This document shows, in pieces, positions 25,526 through 36,390 of a DNA stretch of 64,000 bases (positions are counted from its first letter, which is position 1; each line of letters opens with the position of its first letter). The position numbers and the translations under genes were made by a program. The notes beneath the pieces were generated by a model that saw only the letters and a list, made by a program, of their open reading frames with translations, searched no databases and had not been told where the DNA came from. Source of the stretch: Ruminococcus difficilis (GTDB lineage: Bacteria; Bacillota_A; Clostridia; Oscillospirales; Acutalibacteraceae); the NCBI RefSeq assembly GCF_016680995.1, contig NZ_JAEQMG010000117.1, forward strand, positions 33,218 through 97,217. The letters are read 5' to 3'.

Positions 25526-28500
25526 ATGGATAATAATGTATTTGATTCTATCAAAATCGGTCTTGCTTCTCCCGATCAAATAAGAGAATGGTCTTACGGC
25601 GAGGTCAAAAAGCCGGAGACGATCAACTACAGAACCTTAAAGCCGGAGCGCGACGGTCTTTTCTGTGAGCGCATTTTCGGACCGACCAAGGACTGGGAGT
25701 GCCACTGCGGTAAGTATAAGCGCATCCGCTTCAAGGGCAAGATCTGCGACCGCTGCGGCGTTGAGGTCACTCGCGCCAAGGTCAGACGTGAGCGCATGGG
25801 TCATATCGAGCTCGCCGCTCCCGTATCCCACATCTGGTATTTCAAGGGTATTCCGTCCCGTATCTCTCTGATGCTGGACATCTCCCCGAGAACACTGGAA
25901 AAGGTTCTCTACTTCTCCTCTTACATCGTCACCGATCCCGGCGACGCGCGCGAGCTCTCTAAGCTCCAGCTTCTCAGCGAGCAGGAGTATCGCGATATGA
26001 AGGAAAAGTATGAGGATGATTTCTCCGCGGGCATGGGCGCCGAGGCGATCCGTGATCTGCTCGCAGAGATCGATCTGGAGGCGCTTTCCGCTGAGATCAA
26101 GGAGGAGCTCGATAATTGCTCCACCTCTCAGAAGCGTGCCCGCCTCAGTAAAAGACTCGAGGTCGTTGAGGCGTTCCGCCTTTCCGGCAACCGTCCCGAG
26201 TGGATGATCATGGAGGTTCTCCCGGTCATTCCTCCGGATATCCGACCCATGGTACAGCTCGACGGCGGTCGTTTCGCGACCTCCGATCTGAACGATCTGT
26301 ATCGCCGTGTCATCAACCGTAACAACCGTCTCGCAAGACTCCTTGAGTTAGAGGCGCCCGATATCATCATCCGCAACGAGAAACGTATGCTGCAGGAAGC
26401 GGTAGACGCGCTGATCGACAACGGTCGCCGCGGCCGTCCCGTCACGGGACCCTCCAACCGCTCCCTCAAATCCCTGTCCGATATGCTCAAGGGTAAACAG
26501 GGTCGTTTCCGTCAGAATCTGCTGGGTAAGCGTGTCGACTACTCCGGCCGTTCCGTTATCGTCGTCGGCCCTGAGCTGAAGATGTACCAGTGCGGTCTGC
26601 CCAAGGAGATGGCGCTCGAGCTGTTCAAGCCTTTCGTCATGAAGCGTCTGGTCGAGACCAAGGTCTCACAGAACATCAAGGCGGCTCGTAAGGCGGTCGA
26701 GAGAGCAAAGCCCGAGGTCTGGGACGCGCTCGAGGTCGTCATCAAGGGTCATCCGGTTCTGCTGAACCGTGCGCCTACCCTGCACAGACTGGGTATCCAG
26801 GCGTTTGAGCCCGTACTGGTCGAGGGTCGCGCGTTAAAGCTCCATCCGCTGGTATGTACCGCGTACAACGCCGACTTCGACGGCGACCAGATGGCGGTTC
26901 ACGTACCGCTTTCCGCAGAGGCACAGGCCGAGGCTCGCTTCCTCATGCTGGCTGCCGGCAACCTCTTGAAGCCCTCCGACGGTAAGCCTGTCGTCGTTCC
27001 GACGCAGGATATGGTCCTCGGTTCCTACTATCTGACGCTCGATAAGGACGGCGAACCCGGTGAGGGTAAGGCGTTCAAGGATATCGACGAAGCGCTGATG
27101 GCGTACCAGACCGGCATCCTGACCCTGCACAGCAAGATCAAGGTCAGACGCGAGGTCGAGGTAGACGGCGAGAAGAAGAGCGCGATCATCGACACCACCG
27201 TCGGTAAGATCATCTTCAACCGCGCCGTTCCGCAGGATCTGGGCTTTGTTGACAGAACACAGGATGAAAACGTCTGCAAGTTCGAGGTGGACTTCCTCGT
27301 CGGCAAAAAGCAGCTCGGAAAGATCATCGACGCCTGCATCCGCGTCCACGGTACCGAGGTCACCGCTGAGGTGCTCGATAACGTCAAGGCGCAGGGTTAC
27401 AAATACTCCACCATCGGCGCAATCACCGTCGCTGTCTGCGACGCGACCATCCCGCCCGAGAAGAAGGAGATCATCGAAAAGGCCGAGGCGGACGTCGACG
27501 CGATCCGCGAAGAGTTCAACATGGGTCTGCGTTCCGATCAGGAAAGATACGAAAAGGTACTTTCCATCTGGGAAAAGGCGACCAACGATGTTACCGAAAA
27601 GCTCCAGGATAATCTGGACAGATATAATCCGATCTACATGATGGCCGATTCCGGCGCGCGTGGTTCCATGAGCCAGATCCGTCAGCTCGCGGGTATGCGC
27701 GGACTGATCGCAAACACCTCCGGTAAGACCATCGAGATCCCGATTCGCGCGAACTATCGTGAGGGTCTGAACATTTTGGAATACTTCATATCCTCCCGTG
27801 GCGCGCGTAAAGGTCTGGCTGATACCGCGCTGCGTACCGCCGACTCGGGTTATCTGACCCGTCGTCTGGTCGATGTATCGCAGGAGGTCATCATCCGCGA
27901 CGAGGACTGCCATGCCAACGAAGGTCTTGAGGTCTTTGACATCAAGGCGGGCAAGCAGGTCATCGAAGAGATGCACGAGCGTCTGATGGGTCGTTTCCTC
28001 GTTCGCGATTTCTGCGACGAGAACGGCAACGTGCTGGTCTCCAAGGATCAGCTCATGGGCGAGCGTGAGGCGGATATCATCTGCAATTCCGGCGTCGAGA
28101 GCATCGAGATTCGCTCGATCCTCGCGTGCCGCTCCAAGCACGGTATCTGCAAGAAGTGCTACGGCGCAAACCTTGCGAACGGTCAGCCTGTCACCGTCGG
28201 TGAGGCGGTCGGTATCATCGCCGCGCAGTCCATCGGTGAACCCGGTACACAGCTGACGATGCGTACCTTCCATACCGGCGGCGTTGCGTCGGCGGAGGAT
28301 ATCACACAGGGTTTGCCGCGTGTTGAAGAGCTGTTCGAGACCCGTAAGCCGAAGAATCTCGCGATCATTTCCGAGATCGAGGGTGACGTTCGCTTTGAGG
28401 AGATCAAGAACACCCGTCACGCGATCGTATACAATACCGAGACCGCCGAGGAAAAGAGCTATCTGATCCCCTTCGGATTCCGTGTCGCGGTCGAGGAAGG

Positions 28501-29077
28501 TCAGCACATCAACAAGGGTGACAAGATCACCGACGGTGCTGTCAATCCTCACGATATCCTTGACATCATGGGCACCAACGCGGTTCAGGATTACCTGATC
28601 AGCGAGGTACAGAGTACCTACCGCCTGCAGGGTGTTGATATCAACGATAAGCATATCGAGGTCATCGTGCGCCAGATGCTCAAGAAGGTCAGAGTGGACG
28701 ATCCGGGCTCGACCGACTTCATGCCCGGTCAGATGTACAACCGTACCGATGTTCTTTATGCGAATAAAGAAATAAAAGAGCGTATCGCGAATGGGGAAGA
28801 GGGTCTCAGAGAGGCTACCTGGACACAGCTTTTGCTGGGTATCACCAAGGCTTCTCTCGCGACCGACAGCTTCCTGTCCGCCGCTTCCTTCCAGGAGACC
28901 ACCCGCGTGCTCACCGACGCCGCGATCAAGGGCAAGGTCGATCCGCTGGTCGGCTTGAAGGAAAACGTTCTGATCGGTAAGCTGGTTCCCGCCGGTACCG
29001 GTATGAACCGCTACAACAACATCGAACTCGAGGAGAATTACATCCCCGCTGTTCCTGCCGCTCCGACAGAAGAATAA
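25526..29077 (+). CDS. rpoC: DNA-directed RNA polymerase subunit beta'
   Basis: The beta' subunit, 1183 residues. The N-terminal zinc site is [15 protein letters not shown] with CDRCG at about 58-78. The catalytic Mg-binding motif [12 protein letters not shown] is near residue 448. The second zinc site is [13 protein letters not shown], and the trigger loop region is [18 protein letters not shown]. The length and the order of blocks are normal for Firmicutes without lineage insertions. Start: AAAGGAGGGG just after the rpoB stop. It ends in a good intrinsic terminator, so rpoBC is a two-gene operon. Confidence 0.98.
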   Translation: MDNNVFDSIKIGLASPDQIREWSYGEVKKPETINYRTLKPERDGLFCERIFGPTKDWECHCGKYKRIRFKGKICDRCGVEVTRAKVRRERMGHIELAAPVSHIWYFKGIPSRISLMLDISPRTLEKVLYFSSYIVTDPGDARELSKLQLLSEQEYRDMKEKYEDDFSAGMGAEAIRDLLAEIDLEALSAEIKEELDNCSTSQKRARLSKRLEVVEAFRLSGNRPEWMIMEVLPVIPPDIRPMVQLDGGRFATSDLNDLYRRVINRNNRLARLLELEAPDIIIRNEKRMLQEAVDALIDNGRRGRPVTGPSNRSLKSLSDMLKGKQGRFRQNLLGKRVDYSGRSVIVVGPELKMYQCGLPKEMALELFKPFVMKRLVETKVSQNIKAARKAVERAKPEVWDALEVVIKGHPVLLNRAPTLHRLGIQAFEPVLVEGRALKLHPLVCTAYNADFDGDQMAVHVPLSAEAQAEARFLMLAAGNLLKPSDGKPVVVPTQDMVLGSYYLTLDKDGEPGEGKAFKDIDEALMAYQTGILTLHSKIKVRREVEVDGEKKSAIIDTTVGKIIFNRAVPQDLGFVDRTQDENVCKFEVDFLVGKKQLGKIIDACIRVHGTEVTAEVLDNVKAQGYKYSTIGAITVAVCDATIPPEKKEIIEKAEADVDAIREEFNMGLRSDQERYEKVLSIWEKATNDVTEKLQDNLDRYNPIYMMADSGARGSMSQIRQLAGMRGLIANTSGKTIEIPIRANYREGLNILEYFISSRGARKGLADTALRTADSGYLTRRLVDVSQEVIIRDEDCHANEGLEVFDIKAGKQVIEEMHERLMGRFLVRDFCDENGNVLVSKDQLMGEREADIICNSGVESIEIRSILACRSKHGICKKCYGANLANGQPVTVGEAVGIIAAQSIGEPGTQLTMRTFHTGGVASAEDITQGLPRVEELFETRKPKNLAIISEIEGDVRFEEIKNTRHAIVYNTETAEEKSYLIPFGFRVAVEEGQHINKGDKITDGAVNPHDILDIMGTNAVQDYLISEVQSTYRLQGVDINDKHIEVIVRQMLKKVRVDDPGSTDFMPGQMYNRTDVLYANKEIKERIANGEEGLREATWTQLLLGITKASLATDSFLSAASFQETTRVLTDAAIKGKVDPLVGLKENVLIGKLVPAGTGMNRYNNIELEENYIPAVPAAPTEE

Positions 29078-29088
29078 GATCCAATCAT

Positions 29089-29117
29089 ATGAGCCTCCTT
29101 TTCGGGGGCTCATTTTT
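29089..29117 (+). terminator. Intrinsic terminator of rpoBC
   Basis: ATGAGCCTCC pairs with GGGGGCTCAT around TTTTC, followed by five T. Confidence 0.82.
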
Positions 29118-29221
29118 CTTTGTGAGAATTATTTAAAAATAACTTCCGCTATTGTGCAAAACTGCCAAAAACAGGGTTGTTTTTTCTATGCCTGAGCTCC
29201 GACAAAAGGAGGTCGGATTTA

Positions 29222-29250
29222 TTGAAAAGATTACGTGATTGTAATATAAT
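29222..29250 (+). promoter_or_regulatory. Sigma-A promoter of the dockerin/starch-binding protein gene
   Basis: TTGAAA at 29222-29227 and TATAAT at 29245-29250, 17-base spacer. The leader is about 100 bases and contains two small hairpins (GAGAGTATAC/GTATGCTC and GGGCTGTTTTGCCC). Confidence 0.72.
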
Positions 29251-29356
29251 ATTCATAATAGCGAGAGTATACCCGAAGTGTATGCTCTGTTAAATTGACT
29301 GTGCTTGTTTGAGGGCTGTTTTGCCCCGAACAGGTAACCATTTAGGAGGAGATAAC

Positions 29357-32300
29357 ATGAGAAATTGTAAGCAGGTTATCAGCATGATCCTGGTTCTCGC
29401 CATGTTGTTCGCGGTCGTTTCCGTCGGCATGGTGCAGGGCGCGGCTGCTGATACCAAGACCATTTACCAGGATCCCCCGTATGAACCGGCGCTGTTAGGC
29501 GATGTCAACCGTGACGGTATCGTCGACGGCACCGATGTTTTGGTATTGAACAAGTCGATTACAAAACGGTTTTCAGAGGGATATCTTGATTATAACTCGA
29601 TGTCCGTCGATTCCATCGAGTTCAAGGTTGCCAACTGTTATAAAGATGAAGAAACTCCGATCATCGACGGCAACGACGTCCTTTTGATCAAGCAGTTTGT
29701 CGCGCATAAACCCATCGCGATGGACAAGGGTATCGGCGAGCCCGTTTACACGACCGCGACCATAACGATCTACGGTCTGAACGGTCAGTCGGAGACCAGG
29801 GAATTCAACATCGGTGATTCTTTCACGGTCTATACCTCGCTGAACGCTAAGAAATCCGGCGAAGATGTGCAGATCGCTGCTGCCAGCGGTGAGCAGACCT
29901 TTACCGATTCCGTTCTGACATTAACAAGCCCTGTTGATGATGAGCAGTTCTTCACTGATACCGATACCGTATTCCCGGTGTTCGGCGATAAGGCGATGGG
30001 TCGACTCAGAGACACCGGTCTTGTCCAGTACAATGCGTCTACTCCCGGCACATCCGATGCTTTCGTATTTGATTCCGATGACGATCTGGCTATCGTGACC
30101 ACTTACACAGTCAAAAACGGCGGCGTCGGCGAGGTCAGAAACGCGCTGTCTTATTTGGCAGTGGCAGATGACGACCTGACCAAGCTGGTGGACGACGGCG
30201 TTGTGGCATCCGATGCTTCACTGACAGTCAACGCGACATTCGACAAGCCCGGTTCCGCACCTACCGAGGCGCCGACACAGGCGCCTACCGAAGCACCTGC
30301 TCCGACAGAAGCTCCGACAGAAGCGTCCAAACCCACCGAGGCTCCGACGGATGCGCCCCTTCCTACCTTAACTCCTGTGACAGAGGCTCCGCCTGAGGAG
30401 ACTAAGGAACCTACACCTACAATCGTTCCGCTTCCCACTGAGGCACCCACACAGGCTCCTACACAGGCACCGACTCAGGCGCCTACCGCGGCTCCGACTG
30501 AGGCACCTAAGCCCACCGTGGCTCCGACCGTAGCTCCGACGGATGCGCCCGCTGAAAAGGCGATCGTCACCGTGCGCGGTCTTGACGGCAGAAGTGAAAC
30601 ACAGGAATTCAATGTCGGCGATACTTTCACGGTATACACCACGCTGAACACCTCCGCATATAATGACGGCCGAATCGGCTCTCTGGATGCCAGACAGCTC
30701 TACACCAACGCGATCCTCGAGCTTGCCGACGAGTACGATCCCGAATCGGGTGATATCCTCGATCTCGAGAGTATGTTCCCGGTCACCCTCTCTCGAACCG
30801 TTGCGAACGGTAATGCGACCGAGCTGTCCGAGGATGAAGAGTACTTAGATCCGACCCGCGGCGCGATTTTCTACAACGCGTCCACTCCTTCGATCAAGAA
30901 CGGCTTCAAGTTCGACAGCAACAGCGCGATCCTGATCAAGTCTCATTACACCGTCAAGGCGCCCGGCGAGGCAGAGATCACCAATGAGCTGAAGACGCTG
31001 GCGATGTCCAATCAGGAGCTGACCCGGATCGTGAACAATAAGCAGATCCTCCTGCCTGATTTCAGACTCCACGCTTCCTTCCTCCCGCCCGAGGAACAGC
31101 CGTCAGACGGTCCTGTTCCGACACAGGCGCCCACACAGGCTCCGACTCAGGCGCCTACTCAGGCTCCTACCGAAGCTCCGACCGAGGCTCCTCAGCCTGC
31201 CGATACCTATATCGTAGCAGGTAACGATACCACGATCTTCGGTACCTCTTGGAACGGTAACGACACCAACAACACCATGACCTTCGCGAACAACGTATGG
31301 TCTAAGGCGTACACTGTTGACGGCGCGAAGAAGGATGTACAGCTCAAGGCGGTCAAGAACGGTTCCGAGTGGATCGGCGACGAGACCGGCAACAACGTCA
31401 CCTTCAACCTCAAGTCAGCAGGCACCTTTACCGTATATTGCGACGGCACCAAGACATGGGTAGTGGGCGATATCGTCACCTATGATGACGGTCTGGATGT
31501 CCAGTCCGTCACCGCGGTAGGTAACGGTACTCCCGACGGCGACAACTGGCTGAACAACATTGAATGGGATCCCGCTGCCGCAGTCAACCACATGACTAAG
31601 ATAGGCGATGCCGACATCTACGAGATCGAGTACACACTCGGCGAGTACGACACCTCTGATCCTGAGTTTAAGTTCGCGATCAACGACGCATGGACCCATA
31701 ACTTCGGTCTCGGCGACAACGGTGTGATCGTAAACGGCGTAACGACCGACGCGATCTACAACGGTCCCAAGAACCTGAAGATCGAGGGTCTCGAGCCCGG
31801 CACCACCATCAAGATGCAGCTCGACCTGACCGGCTTCGACTTCACTACCAAGACCGGTGCGAAGATGACCGTCACATGGACAACTCCCGCAACCGAGGCT
31901 CCGACACAGGCTCCTACCACGGTACCGACTCAGGCGCCCACACAGGCACCGACCGCAGCTCCGACTCAGGCGCCCACACAGGCACCGACCGCAGCTCCGA
32001 CACAGGCACCCACACAGGCTCCTACCGCGGCTCCCACTCAGGCTCCCACTCAGGCTCCTACCGTAGCTCCGACACAGGCGCCCACACAAGCTCCCACCAT
32101 AGTACCCACACAAGCTCCGACACAGGCGCCTACACAGGCTCCGACGGATGCTCCCGCAGGCAAGGCGACTGTCACGATCTACGGTCTTGACGGTGAAAGT
32201 GAAACAAAGGAATTCAATGTCGGCGATACCTTTACGGTATACACCACAATGAACACATCCGCATATAATAACGGTCGAATCGGTTCTCTGGATGCCAGAC

Positions 32301-35300
32301 AGGTATACACCAACGCGATCCTTGAGGTTGCTGACGAGTACGACCCCGAATCGGGTGATTTCCTCGATCCCGAGAGTATGTTCCCGGTTACCAAGTACCA
32401 AACGATCGCAAACGGCAAGGAAACCGATTTGACTGAGGATGAAGAGTATTATGATCCGACCCGCGGCGCGATCTTCTACAACGCGTCTACACCTTCGATC
32501 ATTAACGGCTTCAAGTTTGATAACGACAACGCGATTCTGATCAAGTCCCATTACACTGTCAAGGCACCCGGCGAGGCAGAGATCACCAATGAGTTGATGA
32601 CGCTGGCGATGTCTAACCAGGATCTGACCAAGATCGTTGACAAGAAGCAGATCCTCCTTCCCGATTTCACGGTCCACGCTTCCTATACCGAGCCCGGAGC
32701 ACAGCCCACGGATGCTCCTGTTCCGACACAGGCGCCCACGCAGGCTCCTTCCGTAGCTCCGACTCAGGCGCCCACACAGGCTCCGACGGATGCTCCCGCA
32801 GGTAAGGCGACCGTCACGATTTACGGTCTTGACGGTGAGTCCGAGACAAGAGAGTTCAACGTAGGCGATACCTTCACGGTATATACCACAATGAACACCT
32901 CCGCATATAACAACGGTCGAATCGGTTCTCTGGACGGCAGACAGCTCTATACCAACGCGGTTCTCGAGCTTGCCGACGAGTATGATCCCGAAATGGGTGA
33001 TATCATCGATATCGAGGGTATGTTCCCGGTCACCCGCTATCAAACCATAGCGAGCGGCAATATGACCGATCTGACCGAGGATGAAGAATACTATGATCCG
33101 ACCCGCGGCGCGATCTTCTACAACGCGTCTACACCTTCGATCGTTAACGGCTTCAAGTTCGATAACGACAACGCGATCCTGATCAAGTCCCATTACACTG
33201 TCAAGGCGCCCGGCGAAGCTGAGATCACCAATGAGCTGATGACCTTGGCAATGTCCAATCAGGAGCTGACCAAGATCGTTGACAAGAAGCAGATCCTCCT
33301 TCCCGATTTCACAGTCCACGCTTCCTACACTGAGCCCGGAGCACAGCCGACGGATGCTCCTGCTCCGACCGCGGCACCGACACAGGCTCCGACCGCGGCG
33401 CCCACTCAGGCTCCCACCGCAGCTCCGACTCAGGCTCCTACCTCAGCTCCGACTCAGGCTCCGACAGATGCTCCCGTTGGTAAGGCGACCGTCACCGTTC
33501 GCGGTCTTGACGGCAGAAGCGAAACACTGGAATTCAATGTCGGCGATACCTTCACGGTATACACTACACTGAACACCTCCGCATATAACAACGGCGAAAT
33601 CGGTACGCTGGACGGCAGACAGCTCTACACCAACGCGGTTCTCGAGCTTGCCGATCAGTACGATTCCACTTCGGGTGATATCATCGACCTTGAGGGCATG
33701 TTCCCGGTCACCATGAACGCGACCATGGCAGGCGGTAATATGACCGATCTGACCGATGATCCGGAGTATCATGATCCTACCCGCGGCGCGATCTTCTATA
33801 ACGCGTCTACACCTTCGATCGTTAACGGCTTTATGTTTGACAGCAACAATGCTATCCTGATCAAATCCCATTACACGGTCAAGGCGCCCGGCGAGGCGGA
33901 GGTCACCAATGAGATGGTAACGCTGGCAATGTCTAATGAGGATGTTGATCCCATCATCAAAAACGGTGAGATCCTCCTTCCCGATTTCAGACTCCACGCC
34001 TCCTTTATCGAGCCCTCGGCACAGCCGACGGATGCTCCCGTTCCCACTCAGGCTCCCGAGCCCACTGTGGCACCGACTGAGGCTCCCGATGTCACTGACA
34101 GAACCATCATCTTCTCTAATAACAAGGGCTTCAGCACCGTCAACATCTATTACTGGTCTGATGACGACGTGCCCGTAGACTGGCCCGGCGTTCCGATGAC
34201 GTATTATGATACCAACGAGCATAATGAGCAACGCTACATCTTTGAGATGCCTGCCGGTATGACCTACTACATCATCAACGACGGCACACAGCAGACCGTT
34301 GACATCACCTTCAACGGCGCTACCGGCGTCTACATGACCGATAAGAACACCGACGGCAACTATGAGGTGGCGTTCTATGAGATCGTCGGCGGTGATGATC
34401 CTACCACCGCTCCCGAGCCGACTACTCCCGCTTCTGATATCACTGACGGTTACTATCTGGTCGGTACCATGACCGATTGGAAAGCGGAATCCGCTTACAA
34501 GTTCAGTGAGAACGCCTCCAACCCCGGCGAGTATATGCTCAACACCACCCTCGCCTCCGGCGACGGTGTCAAGGCGGTCAAGGTCGAGAACGGCGCGATC
34601 ACCACATGGTATCCCGACGGTATGAATAACGACTACACTGTTGACGCGGCTCACGCGGGCAACGTCACTGTCTACTTCAAGCCCGCCTATCAGGCTGATT
34701 GGAGCGCATTCGGCGGATATCTCTATATCGACGGCGGTTCTACACCGACTCCCGATCCGACAACAGCTCCGACTGAGGCTTCCGATGTTACCAACAGAAC
34801 CATCATCTTCTCTAACAACAAGGGCTTCAGCACTGTCAATATTTATTATTGGTCTGATGAAGACGAGCCCGTAGAGTGGCCCGGCGTTCCGATGACTTAT
34901 CTCGATACCAATGAGTTGGGCGAAAAGAGATATACATTCGAGATGCCCGCCGGCATGACCAACTACATCATTAACGATGGTGAACAGCAGACTGTTGACA
35001 TTCCGTTCACCGGCGCTACCGGCGTATACATGACCGATAAGGATGGCACAGGCAACTACCAAGTAGCTTTCTATGACATCGAAACACCGGATCCGACTAC
35101 CGCTCCCGAGCCGACCACAGCTCCCGAGCCCGCTAAGAATTATGTTTATCTGAATGCAGGCGGTTCCAGTCTTTGGGATCAGGCAAATGCACGCTTTGAG
35201 TTGTATGTTTGGAATGACGGTCAAGATGAAGGGGAGTGGCTGACCGCTACAAAGGTTGGCAGCACTTATCGCTTTGAGCTTCCGGATAGCTACACAACTG

Positions 35301-35458
35301 CAAACTCTAACTGTATCTTTGTTCGTGAAAATCCGGCTGAGTCAGCAGGCAGTTGGGACAGCGTTTGGAACCAGACCGATGACCTTTCACTGAATGGCAA
35401 TATCGGAAAAACATACACTATTACCGGATGGGGAAGTAGTGACGGTAAATGGTCATAA
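29357..35458 (+). CDS. Giant secreted dockerin protein with five cohesin-like repeats and starch-binding modules
   Basis: A 2033-residue exported protein without a catalytic domain. Signal peptide about 1-33. Dockerin about 45-120 (GDVNRDGIVDGTDVLVLNK, then a second loop IIDGNDVLLIKQF). Five copies of a 165-180 residue beta-rich repeat start near residues 132 (divergent), 402, 935, 1150 and 1375; each has GLDGxSETxEFNVGDTFTVY, GAIFYNASTPSI and HYTVKAPGEAEITNE, a pattern like cohesins. A pullulanase-X25-like starch module is about 616-845. Two CBM26-like modules are about 1579-1679 and 1809-1910 (SNNKGFSTVNIYYWSD, WPGVPMTY). Another sugar-binding-like module lies at 1694-1795 (YLVGTMTDWK) and one at 1927-2033. 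TQAPT-type linkers join them. No sorting signal or membrane segment is at the C-terminus. Start: AGGAGGAG before 29357. Most likely a starch-binding scaffold or adhesin of an amylosome-like system. Confidence 0.88.
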   Translation: MRNCKQVISMILVLAMLFAVVSVGMVQGAAADTKTIYQDPPYEPALLGDVNRDGIVDGTDVLVLNKSITKRFSEGYLDYNSMSVDSIEFKVANCYKDEETPIIDGNDVLLIKQFVAHKPIAMDKGIGEPVYTTATITIYGLNGQSETREFNIGDSFTVYTSLNAKKSGEDVQIAAASGEQTFTDSVLTLTSPVDDEQFFTDTDTVFPVFGDKAMGRLRDTGLVQYNASTPGTSDAFVFDSDDDLAIVTTYTVKNGGVGEVRNALSYLAVADDDLTKLVDDGVVASDASLTVNATFDKPGSAPTEAPTQAPTEAPAPTEAPTEASKPTEAPTDAPLPTLTPVTEAPPEETKEPTPTIVPLPTEAPTQAPTQAPTQAPTAAPTEAPKPTVAPTVAPTDAPAEKAIVTVRGLDGRSETQEFNVGDTFTVYTTLNTSAYNDGRIGSLDARQLYTNAILELADEYDPESGDILDLESMFPVTLSRTVANGNATELSEDEEYLDPTRGAIFYNASTPSIKNGFKFDSNSAILIKSHYTVKAPGEAEITNELKTLAMSNQELTRIVNNKQILLPDFRLHASFLPPEEQPSDGPVPTQAPTQAPTQAPTQAPTEAPTEAPQPADTYIVAGNDTTIFGTSWNGNDTNNTMTFANNVWSKAYTVDGAKKDVQLKAVKNGSEWIGDETGNNVTFNLKSAGTFTVYCDGTKTWVVGDIVTYDDGLDVQSVTAVGNGTPDGDNWLNNIEWDPAAAVNHMTKIGDADIYEIEYTLGEYDTSDPEFKFAINDAWTHNFGLGDNGVIVNGVTTDAIYNGPKNLKIEGLEPGTTIKMQLDLTGFDFTTKTGAKMTVTWTTPATEAPTQAPTTVPTQAPTQAPTAAPTQAPTQAPTAAPTQAPTQAPTAAPTQAPTQAPTVAPTQAPTQAPTIVPTQAPTQAPTQAPTDAPAGKATVTIYGLDGESETKEFNVGDTFTVYTTMNTSAYNNGRIGSLDARQVYTNAILEVADEYDPESGDFLDPESMFPVTKYQTIANGKETDLTEDEEYYDPTRGAIFYNASTPSIINGFKFDNDNAILIKSHYTVKAPGEAEITNELMTLAMSNQDLTKIVDKKQILLPDFTVHASYTEPGAQPTDAPVPTQAPTQAPSVAPTQAPTQAPTDAPAGKATVTIYGLDGESETREFNVGDTFTVYTTMNTSAYNNGRIGSLDGRQLYTNAVLELADEYDPEMGDIIDIEGMFPVTRYQTIASGNMTDLTEDEEYYDPTRGAIFYNASTPSIVNGFKFDNDNAILIKSHYTVKAPGEAEITNELMTLAMSNQELTKIVDKKQILLPDFTVHASYTEPGAQPTDAPAPTAAPTQAPTAAPTQAPTAAPTQAPTSAPTQAPTDAPVGKATVTVRGLDGRSETLEFNVGDTFTVYTTLNTSAYNNGEIGTLDGRQLYTNAVLELADQYDSTSGDIIDLEGMFPVTMNATMAGGNMTDLTDDPEYHDPTRGAIFYNASTPSIVNGFMFDSNNAILIKSHYTVKAPGEAEVTNEMVTLAMSNEDVDPIIKNGEILLPDFRLHASFIEPSAQPTDAPVPTQAPEPTVAPTEAPDVTDRTIIFSNNKGFSTVNIYYWSDDDVPVDWPGVPMTYYDTNEHNEQRYIFEMPAGMTYYIINDGTQQTVDITFNGATGVYMTDKNTDGNYEVAFYEIVGGDDPTTAPEPTTPASDITDGYYLVGTMTDWKAESAYKFSENASNPGEYMLNTTLASGDGVKAVKVENGAITTWYPDGMNNDYTVDAAHAGNVTVYFKPAYQADWSAFGGYLYIDGGSTPTPDPTTAPTEASDVTNRTIIFSNNKGFSTVNIYYWSDEDEPVEWPGVPMTYLDTNELGEKRYTFEMPAGMTNYIINDGEQQTVDIPFTGATGVYMTDKDGTGNYQVAFYDIETPDPTTAPEPTTAPEPAKNYVYLNAGGSSLWDQANARFELYVWNDGQDEGEWLTATKVGSTYRFELPDSYTTANSNCIFVRENPAESAGSWDSVWNQTDDLSLNGNIGKTYTITGWGSSDGKWS

Positions 35459-35486
35459 TTCAAATTTAGAATAATATACCTTTGCT

Positions 35487-35517
35487 ACAGGGGCAGGCTT
35501 CGGTCTGCCCCTGTTTC
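35487..35517 (+). terminator. Intrinsic terminator of the dockerin protein gene
   Basis: ACAGGGGCAG pairs with CTGCCCCTGT around GCTTCGGT, followed by TTTC. Confidence 0.77.
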
Positions 35518-35523
35518 TTGCGG

Positions 35524-35552
35524 TTGACGATTCTGCGCAAAGACGTTATAAT
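35524..35552 (+). promoter_or_regulatory. Sigma-A promoter of the rqcP cluster
   Basis: TTGACG at 35524-35529 and TATAAT at 35547-35552, 17-base spacer. Confidence 0.75.
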
Positions 35553-35629
35553 AGATTAGCTTTCTTTTTTGAAGGAGGCGCACGAAGGAAGAAAGTTGCT
35601 TCAAATAATGACTGTATATGGAGGTCAAG

Positions 35630-35869
35630 ATGAGATTAGATAAGTATTTGAAGGTTTCCCGCATCATCAAGCGCCGCACCGTCGCCAACGAGGTATGCGA
35701 CGCGGGCAAGGCGGTCGTCAACGGCAAGGTCGCGCGTGCTTCTTATGATGTGAAGGTCGGCGACGTGGTGGAGCTGAATTTTGAATCCCGCTCCGTCAAA
35801 TTCCGCGTCGACAAGGTGGTTGAGACCATCCGCAAAGAGGATGTATCCTCGATGTACACGCCTTTATAG
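35630..35869 (+). CDS. rqcP: S4-domain RNA-binding protein RqcP (YabO)
   Basis: A 79-residue S4 RNA-binding protein (MRLDKYLKVSRIIKRRT, GKAVVNGKVARASYDVKVGD, C-terminal MYTPL) that matches YabO of Bacillus, now called RqcP. It binds the 50S subunit and works with RqcH in adding alanine tails to stalled nascent chains. Start at 35630 has GGAGG 5 bases upstream; the upstream ATG at 35618 would add four residues. In Bacillus the order yabO-yabP-yabQ-divIC-yabR is the same as here, except that a GNAT gene and a palindromic element are inserted. Confidence 0.93.
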   Translation: MRLDKYLKVSRIIKRRTVANEVCDAGKAVVNGKVARASYDVKVGDVVELNFESRSVKFRVDKVVETIRKEDVSSMYTPL

Positions 35870-35902
35870 GCTGAATCAAAACAAAGAAAGGTTGAATAGA
35901 TT

Positions 35903-36355
35903 ATGGAATCATATCGCTGTCTCACACTGCGTGAGGATCCTGCGTTAAAGGACGCCGCCGCGCAGTGGTTTCACGAAAAATGGGGTGTTCCGAAAGAAGC
36001 GTACCTCGAATGTATGGAAGAGTATCTCGGTGAACAGACGGAAAACGGCTGGTACCTGTGTCTGGACGGTGAAAAGATCATCGCGGGCTTGGGTGTGATC
36101 GAAAACGATTTTCACGATCGAAAGGATCTGTCGCCCAACGTGTGTGCCGTATATACGGAAGAGGCATACCGCGGACAGGGTATCGCCGGTCATCTGCTGA
36201 ATATGGTCGTTGACGATATGAAAGCAAAGGGGATCAGTCCGCTGTATCTGGTGACGGATCACACCGGCTTTTATGAGCGCTACGGCTGGGAGTATCTCTG
36301 CATGGTGCAGGGTGATGGCGAGCCGGACATGACGCGGATGTATATCCACCGCTGA
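35903..36355 (+). CDS. GNAT-family N-acetyltransferase
   Basis: A 150-residue GNAT protein. The acetyl-CoA loop is AYRGQGIAGHLLN near residues 91-103, after the beta-strand CAVYTEE, and HTGFYERYGWEYL is the usual C-terminal region. Proteins of this kind acetylate a small amine or a protein N-terminus; the substrate cannot be told. It is inserted between rqcP and yabP, where Bacillus has no such gene, 33 bases after rqcP. Start: AAAGG with 11-base spacing. Confidence 0.88.
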   Translation: MESYRCLTLREDPALKDAAAQWFHEKWGVPKEAYLECMEEYLGEQTENGWYLCLDGEKIIAGLGVIENDFHDRKDLSPNVCAVYTEEAYRGQGIAGHLLNMVVDDMKAKGISPLYLVTDHTGFYERYGWEYLCMVQGDGEPDMTRMYIHR

Positions 36356-36390
36356 ACATCTCAAACGCATATTTGAAGAAAAACCCTCAT

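Noticed and set aside
26834..29113. 759-residue minus-strand frame opposite rpoC
   Set aside because: It is the mirror of a strongly conserved gene; long antisense frames arise from the codon bias here. No start signal and no recognisable protein.
31415..33319. 634-residue minus-strand frame opposite the dockerin protein gene
   Set aside because: Its apparent internal repeats are the reverse reading of the repeats and TQAPT linkers of the real gene.
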